Shown here one piece after another: positions 44,305-50,305 of a DNA stretch of 50,305 nt. The translations under genes and the position numbers were made by a program. Position 1 is the stretch's first letter; each line of letters starts with the position of its first letter. Source of the stretch: an uncultured Gammaproteobacteria bacterium (GTDB lineage: Bacteria > Pseudomonadota > Gammaproteobacteria > Enterobacterales > Psychrobiaceae). The notes beneath the pieces were generated by a model that had not been told where the DNA came from, made no database searches, and saw only the letters and a program-made list of their open reading frames with translations. The stretch spans positions 1 to 50,305 of the forward strand of contig CAJXRU010000015.1 in the NCBI GenBank assembly GCA_913060565.1, in the 5' to 3' direction.

Positions 44305-45018
44305 ATGACATTAAAAATTACCAAAAAAGAACAGATACTTCAGCGTGAAAAACGCGTTTTAGCTTGCGCTAGGCGCATGATTTCTGAGAACGGTTTGATC
44401 GGTTTCAAAATGCCCGATTTGGCTAAAGAATCTGAAATCTCAATTGGTGCTTTATATCGTCATTTTGAAAGCCGTGAAGATTTAGTCACCGCCGTTGCAC
44501 AATATGCCCTACATACACGCCATACAAAATTGTTACTTGTTAATGAACTTTTCGATTCGCCAATTGATAGGTTAATTGCGATCCCCTTGTTAGATTTTTT
44601 ATTTAATGTTGCACATAGAGAGGCTTTTCAAACAGAAACTTGTTGTATGAATGCTTCGTTTGTTGCATTGGCAAGTGATAAGCGACGTTTGTCCTTTCGA
44701 GCACAAGGAGATAGGGTCGCATCACTCATTGAAAATACTATCACTGCAGTAAATAGCACTGGTGTTTCCGTTTCATGTGCAGAAGGGATCTGGTCTCTGA
44801 TCAGTGGCACATCGCTAATTTGGTTTAGCCAGGCGCGGACTGTCGAATTGGAGGAGGCACTAAATTTTTTCAGTCCTCATTTCATTGGCTTTTTAAGAGG
44901 TTACCTACCTAACCTCAATGTGACAATTGAAGACATCATTAAAATAGAACAGATATTGCTAGACCGCGCTGATGATTGGCGTTGGTCATTAAATGGAGAT
45001 TCTTACGATGAAGATTAA
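44305..45018 (+). CDS. TetR/AcrR family transcriptional regulator
   Basis: A 237-residue DNA-binding protein. The N-terminal helix-turn-helix is clear: RVLACARRMISENGLIGFKMPDLAKESEISIGALYRHFESREDL (about 17-60, recognition helix SIGALYRHF). The C-terminal ligand domain has several cysteines (TETCCMNAS) and no recognised ligand. It probably controls itself and the VOC gene that overlaps its 3' end; the palindrome 54 bp upstream is the likely operator. Confidence 0.87.
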   Translation: MTLKITKKEQILQREKRVLACARRMISENGLIGFKMPDLAKESEISIGALYRHFESREDLVTAVAQYALHTRHTKLLLVNELFDSPIDRLIAIPLLDFLFNVAHREAFQTETCCMNASFVALASDKRRLSFRAQGDRVASLIENTITAVNSTGVSVSCAEGIWSLISGTSLIWFSQARTVELEEALNFFSPHFIGFLRGYLPNLNVTIEDIIKIEQILLDRADDWRWSLNGDSYDED

Positions 45019-45469
45019 CGCTGTCATTCTCACGTTGTTATCCTGCTTCTGGCTCAATAAAGCTGTTGCAGCTGCTGACGATACGAGCAGTATTTACATG
45101 GTCACTATTCATACTGACAACTTTGCACAAATGAAGAATTTTTATCAAAACGTTATGCAACTTAAAATCACTGTTGAAAATGGTGAATTTGTTGAGTTTG
45201 AACATCGAGGTTTACGTTTATCCCTTGCAAGTTATCAAGCGTTGTCTTTTCTTTCCGCTGAAAGCTTAAAGGTAAAAAGAGCAGGCTCAGGTGTCGGAAT
45301 TGGCTTTAAATATAACTCGAAGGAAGCCGTTGAGCGCCGCTATGACGAGTTAGTGAAAAGAGGAGCTGTTGCTATAAGCTCGCCAACGGTCCAACAATGG
45401 GGAGAATATACGGCATTCTTCGCCGATCCCGATGGTAATGTTCACGAACTAGTTAGCGATATAAAGTAA
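45008..45469 (+). CDS. Exported VOC family protein
   Basis: With the ATG at 45008 the protein has 153 residues, a signal peptide (AVILTLLSCFWLNKAVAAA) and one VOC domain: YMVTIHTDNFAQMKNFYQNVM, then AFFADPDGNVHELVSD. Expected ligands include His in TIHT and Glu in HELV. GGAG lies nine bases upstream of this ATG, so I prefer it to 44993. It overlaps the TetR stop by 11 bp, so the two are an operon; the regulator may sense its substrate. Confidence 0.78.
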   Translation: MKINAVILTLLSCFWLNKAVAAADDTSSIYMVTIHTDNFAQMKNFYQNVMQLKITVENGEFVEFEHRGLRLSLASYQALSFLSAESLKVKRAGSGVGIGFKYNSKEAVERRYDELVKRGAVAISSPTVQQWGEYTAFFADPDGNVHELVSDIK

Positions 45470-45504
45470 TAATATACAAAGGCTGTACTAATTAAGTCGC
45501 GATA

Positions 45505-46833
45505 CTACCCATTAATATCAATAGTAGCTCGAGTGCCTTGCTCTCCATTGTTACTAAGCGTTAATTGCCACCCTTGTTTTTCACATAGTCGATTAACAAT
45601 GCTTAGGCCAACACCAGACTTTTCTAATACGTTTAATGAGGTACTAGCGCTGTTTTCAAATCCTTCTCCGGTGTCTTCAACAATTATTTGGCTGCTTGTT
45701 GCGCGAACTATTACCTGGCCTTCATGGGTGTGCTGCAGGGCATTTCTTACCAAGTTGTCGAGTATGATTGAAACGTATTGTTTGCAAGCGTTAATGTGCT
45801 GGTTGTCTTCGATGCTGTTCACACAGGTGACTTGTTCACAACGTTTGAGATAATCGTGCTTGGTGAATGTATTGCTGGCAAGTTCATATAAATTGAATGT
45901 CGTCGGCTGTTCACATCCATCTTCTTCACGCCCTAACATTAGAAAGGTTTCAATGAGGTGAGTCATGTCTTTGTTTGAACGCTCAACACGTTGTAAAAAG
46001 CTATTGATCTTTCCGTGCTGTCCTTCGGGAGTAGAAAGGGCCAATTCAATTGCAGCACGGCTGCTGGCGACTGGTGTTCGCAGTTCGTGGCTCGCATCGC
46101 GAGTAAAGCTCTTTTCTCGCTCCACAAAGTCGTGAGTTCTGGCGGCAAATGAGTCGATTTTGTTAGCAAGTAACGCGATTTCGTCATTAAAGTACGAATC
46201 TTTGCATGATTTCTTGTTGTCAAAATCCATATGGTCTACTGATTTAGCTAAACGACTAAGTGGTGAAACAACCGTCATGGCTAACATCGTCCCAATGGCT
46301 AAGCCGATGAGCATGATTAACGCCAGCATCTCGAGAAACATATTCTCGACAACTTCCTCAGAGTAGTTGTCATAGTTGCTAAACGTGCTCACATCAACCA
46401 AATAGTAGAATTTTTCCAATGAATTCGGCCATATTTTGGCTTCAAGAATATGAATTGTTGTACCGTTTTTGCCAAACTCATAGATATTATATTGCTGAGG
46501 GGTGCTAAATGCGGGGCCTAAATTGTGGACATCAATCAACTTCTGGGCGGTAAATTCACTATCTGGGAAGTAACTTGCCAGTTTTTCGATCATTTTAGTT
46601 TCTGTTGTGATCTCGATATCAGCTGTTGTAAACTGACTCATATCAAAGGTTGGATCGGCACGATAACGATCAATTAGTTGTTGGGCTTCCTGCGTGATAT
46701 ACCAGTTAAATAACTCATCTGAGTTGTATTTGAGTCCAATAAAAGTGACGCGGCCGTAACATAGTGTGACTATGATGGCGAAAGCAATACAGGCGAGAAT
46801 GAAACGAAATTTAATACTGTGTAAGAAATTCAT
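45505..46833 (-). CDS. Sensor histidine kinase
   Basis: A 442-residue inner-membrane kinase: TM1 (about 9-31), a periplasmic sensor loop (about 35-165), TM2 (LIMLIGLAIGTMLAMTVV, about 172-190), a HAMP segment, the H-box with H249 (DASHELRTPVA), N-box (LDNLVRNALQH), G1 (VEDTGEGF) and G2 (GVGLSIV). It overlaps the response regulator stop by four bases (ATGA), so the two form a two-component operon. Divergent RND efflux genes suggest it controls them. Confidence 0.92.
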   Translation of the reverse strand: MNFLHSIKFRFILACIAFAIIVTLCYGRVTFIGLKYNSDELFNWYITQEAQQLIDRYRADPTFDMSQFTTADIEITTETKMIEKLASYFPDSEFTAQKLIDVHNLGPAFSTPQQYNIYEFGKNGTTIHILEAKIWPNSLEKFYYLVDVSTFSNYDNYSEEVVENMFLEMLALIMLIGLAIGTMLAMTVVSPLSRLAKSVDHMDFDNKKSCKDSYFNDEIALLANKIDSFAARTHDFVEREKSFTRDASHELRTPVASSRAAIELALSTPEGQHGKINSFLQRVERSNKDMTHLIETFLMLGREEDGCEQPTTFNLYELASNTFTKHDYLKRCEQVTCVNSIEDNQHINACKQYVSIILDNLVRNALQHTHEGQVIVRATSSQIIVEDTGEGFENSASTSLNVLEKSGVGLSIVNRLCEKQGWQLTLSNNGEQGTRATIDING

Positions 46834-47492
46834 GAAATACTAAATCCCCGCCCTTTAGCTGTGGTTATTAATGCGTTGGAATAGGGCTTGTCGATTTTGT
46901 TTCTTAACTTATAAATATGACTGCGCAATGAGTCGCTATCGGGTAATTCATCGCCCCAAACATAATGTTCTAAATCTTCTCTAGGCACTACTTGCGGCGA
47001 CCGTTGCGCCAGTATAACTAGCAACTTGTAGGTGTTGGGTGATAATACGATAGTGTCGCCAGCTCGTGTTACTCGTTGTGCTTTTAAATCGATGGTGAGG
47101 TCGCCAACAGAAATTTGATTGCTTAATCCTAAATAGCGCTGGTGGATAGCGAGAATACGTACCGCGAGTTCACTCAAATCGAACGGTTTTACTAAATAGT
47201 CATCGGCGCCGACAGAAAAACCAATGAGCTTGTCTTCTATGGTATCGCGAGCTGTTAGAAACAATACTGGGGTGAAATCATTGTGGTCATTACGCAATGT
47301 TTTGCATAACGTTAAGCCATCCATTTTAGGCATCGCGATGTCGAAAATATACATATCGTAATTATTAGCTTGCGCGGCAGTAAGCCCTGCTACACCATGC
47401 CACGCGAGATCGCAGCTATGATCTTGTATCTCTAAATAATCGATAATGCTTGCCGCTAAATCGGCGTTGTCTTCAACGAGTAAAATTCGCAT
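46830..47492 (-). CDS. OmpR/PhoB-family response regulator
   Basis: A 220-residue DNA-binding regulator. Receiver domain with acidic pocket E7-D8, phospho-acceptor D51 (YIFDIAMPKMDG), T/S switch in FLTARD and K102 (YLVKPF); C-terminal winged helix with LSPNTYKLLVILAQR and DSDSLRSHIYKLRNKI. It is first gene of the operon with the kinase, and divergent from the RND adaptor gene; an inverted repeat in the shared gap is a likely target. Confidence 0.93.
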   Translation of the reverse strand: MRILLVEDNADLAASIIDYLEIQDHSCDLAWHGVAGLTAAQANNYDMYIFDIAMPKMDGLTLCKTLRNDHNDFTPVLFLTARDTIEDKLIGFSVGADDYLVKPFDLSELAVRILAIHQRYLGLSNQISVGDLTIDLKAQRVTRAGDTIVLSPNTYKLLVILAQRSPQVVPREDLEHYVWGDELPDSDSLRSHIYKLRNKIDKPYSNALITTAKGRGFSIS

Positions 47493-47543
47493 AAATTATT
47501 CCCACCTTATAATGCATTCATTATAAACAAAGATAGTGTGACT

Positions 47544-47566
47544 AGAACGTGAAAGTGTCACGTTCT
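47544..47566. promoter_or_regulatory. Perfect inverted repeat between response regulator and RND operon
   Basis: AGAACGTGA and TCACGTTCT (9-bp arms, 5-bp centre AAGTG), 52 bp from the regulator ATG and 65 bp from the adaptor ATG. Central in the divergent promoter region, so a regulator-binding site is the likely reading. Confidence 0.6.
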
Positions 47567-47631
47567 GTTCACGGCATTGTGTATACAATCGTCAAAATCA
47601 AAAATTCTAGCTTTTGTTCCATGAGGATATT

Positions 47632-48696
47632 ATGCGTGTTTTACTAATAAATTTACTATTTTTGTCACTAACTGCCAGTAGTTTTTACGCCACGGCAGCT
47701 TCAAACGATGTTGAAGTTGTTTATGCTAAACAGCAGTCTAAAAGTCTTGAACTGACGTTAAGTGGTAACGTTAAAGCGCAAAATGATGCGCAACTTGCGA
47801 CTCAAGAGTCTGGTGTTGTTCAGTCAATTATGGTGGATGCAGGCGATAGTGTAACCAAAGGGCAAGTGTTGCTTACGTTAGACGATTCATTAGCAGTTAT
47901 TGAATTGGCGCAGGCTCAAGCACAAGCCTCGTCGGCACGGATTAAATATCAAGAAGATTTGCGTTTATATAATGAAATTGTTGGTCTCGCTAAAAAGGAA
48001 GTCGTCGCAAAAACACTATTGGCCGAGCGTAAGTCCAATGTTGCCAACAGTCAGGCGATGTTAAGTCAGTCGCAAGCTAATGTGAAACGTCAACAAACAG
48101 TAGTGCAACGTCATCAACTTATTGCGCCATTTGATGGCACCATCGCTTCGCGCAATGTTGATTTAGGCGAATGGGTGAGCCCACAAACGCGTGTCTTACA
48201 GTTAGTTTCTTCACAATCGTTACGCGTATTTGTCGATATTCCTCAAGAACATTTTCACAGTATTCAAGCGAGTAGTTTAGTGCCAGCGATAGTCACGCCA
48301 GATTTTGCTTCAGATAACGCGATGAATCTTGAGTTGTCTAAGGTGAATTGGGTATCAGATCAAGCGAGTCGAACGTTCCAAGGCCGTATCGATTTACCTG
48401 AGAATTCATCACTTGTTTCAGGTATGTCTGCCAAAGTAAGTCTGATGTTGCCATCACAACAAAGCGCTCAAGTAAATTTGCCTAAAACAGCATTAAAACG
48501 CCATCCAGACGGTAGCTATAGTGTTTATTCGGTACTTAATAATGTCGTTAAACGCATTAGCGTGCGCTTAATTAGTAGCAATTTCGATCAAGTATTAGTG
48601 CAAGGTGTACCCGAAAATGCCGCGGTTATTACATCAGGTAGCGATTTACTAGTGGATGATATGCCAGTAACTATTGTTAGCAACAAAGGGGCTTAA
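47632..48696 (+). CDS. RND efflux periplasmic adaptor (membrane fusion protein)
   Basis: With the ATG at 47632 the protein has 354 residues and a cleavable signal peptide (LLFLSLTASSFYATAA). The first lipoyl half (GVVQSIMVDAGDSVTKGQVLLTLDD), a hairpin (about 85-150, with LAERKSNVANSQAMLSQSQ), the second lipoyl half (IAPFDGTIASRNVDLGEWVSPQT) and a beta-barrel (FQGRIDLPENSSLVSGMSAKV) are visible. AGGA sits upstream of the chosen start; a start 18 bp earlier would break the signal peptide. The permease gene follows after 2 bp. Confidence 0.9.
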   Translation: MRVLLINLLFLSLTASSFYATAASNDVEVVYAKQQSKSLELTLSGNVKAQNDAQLATQESGVVQSIMVDAGDSVTKGQVLLTLDDSLAVIELAQAQAQASSARIKYQEDLRLYNEIVGLAKKEVVAKTLLAERKSNVANSQAMLSQSQANVKRQQTVVQRHQLIAPFDGTIASRNVDLGEWVSPQTRVLQLVSSQSLRVFVDIPQEHFHSIQASSLVPAIVTPDFASDNAMNLELSKVNWVSDQASRTFQGRIDLPENSSLVSGMSAKVSLMLPSQQSAQVNLPKTALKRHPDGSYSVYSVLNNVVKRISVRLISSNFDQVLVQGVPENAAVITSGSDLLVDDMPVTIVSNKGA

Positions 48697-48698
48697 TT

Positions 48699-50260
48699 GT
48701 GTTTAAAGCAGTGATAGGTCGAGGCATCTTAGTCGCCGTAGTTGTTGCTATTGTCTGTATTTTGGGAATTGTCGGCTCCTTAAAAATTCCAGTACAGATG
48801 ATTCCAGATCTTGAAGTACGCGCCATTACCGTACGCACCGGTTGGGCGGGGGCAACACCACAAGATGTTGAAAAAGAAATCCTTATTGAACAAGAGCGTT
48901 ACCTTCGTAGTTTACCCAACTTAAAACGCATGATGTCTTATGCGTCAATGGGTAGCGCGCGAATCGAGCTTGAATTCCCATTTGGGGTCGATGTTAACGA
49001 TGCGATGATCAACGTCAATAACGCATTGAGTCAGGTGTCTTCATACCCTGATAACGTCGATCAACCGCGTTTGATCTCAAGCTCATTTTCTAGTAATGCC
49101 TTTATGTATTTCTCGCTAAAACCAGAGAAGGGCAACCCGCTTGGGCTTGATATGGACATGATGCGCGATTACGCCGAAGACTTTGTTCGTCCGCGGATGG
49201 AAAGTGTGCAAGGTGTTTCTGAAGTAGGTGTTCGCGGCGGCGCGGCGCGACAAATTCAAATTAAGATCGATCCCTCTCGTTTAGCCCAACGTGGCATTAG
49301 TTTGAGCGATGTTCGCAACGCTATTCGCAACAGAAACCGCGATGCGTCTGCTGGTGATATCGAGTCGGCCAGTGAACGTTATTTAGTGCGTGTTATTGGC
49401 CGTGTGAGTAGTGTTGATGCATTAGAAAACGTGATTGTTTCACGTCAAAATAATATTAATATTCGCCTCAAAGATGTGGCGGACGTGGCGCTTGATCACT
49501 ACGAAACACGCAGTTTGTCGTTCCTTGACGGCGAACGCACCATTAGCTTATCAGTACGCCGTGAAAGTGGCTCCAATGTTATTGCCATTAAAGAAGGTAT
49601 GTTAAAAGTGGTAGAGCGCGTTAATCGCGATTTACTCAAACACAATGGCCTTGAATTAAAACTGATTGGCGATGATGTTGAATATGTTCAAAGTTCATTG
49701 TCCAATGTGTGGTTTAACTTGATTCTGGGTGCCTTATTAGCCGCTGGTGTGATGTATTATTTCTTGCGTTCGGGCAAGGCAACATTAATTGGTGTGTTGG
49801 GAATCCCAATGTGTACTATCGCCGCATTTCTCGGCTTAATGTTGTTTGATCGCACCATTAATGTGATATCTCTTGCGGGGGTTGCCTTTGCAATTGGCAT
49901 GACGGTGGATAACACCATCGTGGTGATGGAAAGCATTATGCAAGCGCGTAAGAAGTTTAATTCGGGCTTTGAAGCGGCTGTTGAGGGCGTTAAAGATGTA
50001 TGGCCTGCGGTATTAGCTTCAACTGCGACGACAATTCTTGTTTTTGCACCAATCTTGTTTGTACAACAAGAAGCTGGTCAGCTTTATTCTGACATCGCCA
50101 TTGCAATTTCGGGTGCAATTATTGCCTCGATGTTGGTAGCAATCTTTGTGGTACCTGTGACTATTGCTAATTTTGGCAAAGCGAAGCAAGTTGCGAAACA
50201 ATCGCTACAACTTTCTGATCGTTGGCTTAAATTTGTCGGATTTTTCATTAAAGATAAATC
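48699..50260 (+). CDS. RND-family efflux permease, 3'-truncated by the contig end
   Basis: An open frame from GTG 48699 gives 520 codons up to the last genomic base. It starts MFKAVIGRGILVAVVVAIV (TM1), then KIPVQMIPDLE and VRTGWAGATPQDVEKEI, typical RND; TM2-TM6 follow, including GMTVDNTIVVMESI in TM4. That motif has D404-N405 where the other permease in this window has Asp-Asp. About half the protein is missing; the frame continues without a stop into the adapter at 50261, adding about 15 false residues. It lies 2 bp after the adaptor gene. Confidence 0.9.
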
Positions 50261-50305
50261 CTGTCTCTTATACACATCTGACGCTGCCGACGAGAGGATA
50301 GTGTA
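50261..50305. other. Nextera (Tn5) sequencing adapter, not genomic
   Basis: The sequence begins with the Tn5 mosaic-end complement CTGTCTCTTATACACATCT and continues GACGCTGCCGACGA, the Nextera read-1 adapter; GAGGATA then GTGTA looks like an i5 index and the start of P5. A reading frame crossing it on the minus strand begins with the typical adapter peptide MYKRQ. Confidence 0.97.

Noticed and set aside
45533-45853. 106-codon plus-strand ORF
   Set aside because: Antisense to the histidine kinase catalytic domain, with no independent signal.
1-50260. CRISPR arrays, tRNA/rRNA genes, prophage or insertion sequences
   Set aside because: No spaced direct repeats, no tRNA-like cloverleaf or rRNA signatures, and no transposase, integrase (apart from XerC) or phage genes were found in either strand.
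50084-50275. Minus-strand ORF beginning MYKRQ
   Set aside because: Its first codons come from the Nextera adapter and the rest is antisense to the RND permease gene.

Overview
The window is about 50 kb of a Gram-negative gammaproteobacterial chromosome. The gene orders lptM-lysA-dapF-DUF484-xerC-yigB-uvrD, divergent cyaY, and cyaA beside hemC-hemD-hemX-hemY, together with the lexA-sulA pair, are typical of that class. The moderately AT-rich DNA, frequent EAL/GGDEF proteins, TonB-dependent and RND transport, and a palindromic intergenic repeat of the ATACCAATTG type suggest a marine Alteromonadales lineage (Colwelliaceae or Pseudoalteromonadaceae-like); this placement is inference. I see no rRNA, tRNA, CRISPR array, prophage or transposase gene. 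The last 45 bases are not genomic: they read as an Illumina Nextera (Tn5) adapter, so the RND permease gene at the right edge is truncated at base 50260.

Layout. Bases 1-2533: 5' end of ubiE, rarD, then a minus-strand pair (GST-like protein, glycerophosphodiesterase). Bases 2705-3469: an EAL protein facing uvrD across a shared terminator. Bases 3520-10372: the conserved minus-strand cluster lptM, lysA, dapF, DUF484, xerC, yigB, uvrD, with a LexA-type box before uvrD. Bases 10450-11435: cyaY and a carboxylesterase in plus orientation. Bases 11488-26237: about 15 kb of co-directional minus-strand accessory genes, namely DUF2798, a di-heme MauG-like peroxidase lipoprotein, a haem/haemoglobin-type TonB receptor with a strong Fur box, DUF4198, an RND permease and adaptor, an NTF2-like protein, DUF3500, a large six-hairpin glycosidase-like lipoprotein and a two-domain multicopper oxidase. 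Bases 26335-33822: cyaA, a divergent DUF2914 gene and hemC-hemD-hemX-hemY. Bases 33838-36212: a diguanylate cyclase converging on a NorM-type MATE pump. Bases 36568-38746: a small unknown gene, sulA and lexA (promoter with two LexA boxes), and a small lipoprotein gene. Bases 38743-41407: an operon of a hydrolase-OsmC fusion, a VOC protein and a GhrA-like reductase, directly preceded by a MITE-like palindrome. Bases 41699-45469: an esterase-TPR protein, an M15 peptidase with a small zinc-ribbon membrane protein, and a TetR regulator with a VOC protein. Bases 45505-50260: a two-component system divergent from an RND adaptor-permease operon.

How the genes fit together. Three regulatory themes can be read from the DNA: an SOS module (LexA boxes at lexA-sulA and uvrD), an iron-linked module (Fur box before the TonB receptor, with haem and copper redox proteins nearby), and an efflux module (two-component genes divergent from RND genes, with a perfect inverted repeat between them). 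The rest is core metabolism: lysine/DAP and haem synthesis, cAMP, c-di-GMP turnover and iron-sulfur maintenance.
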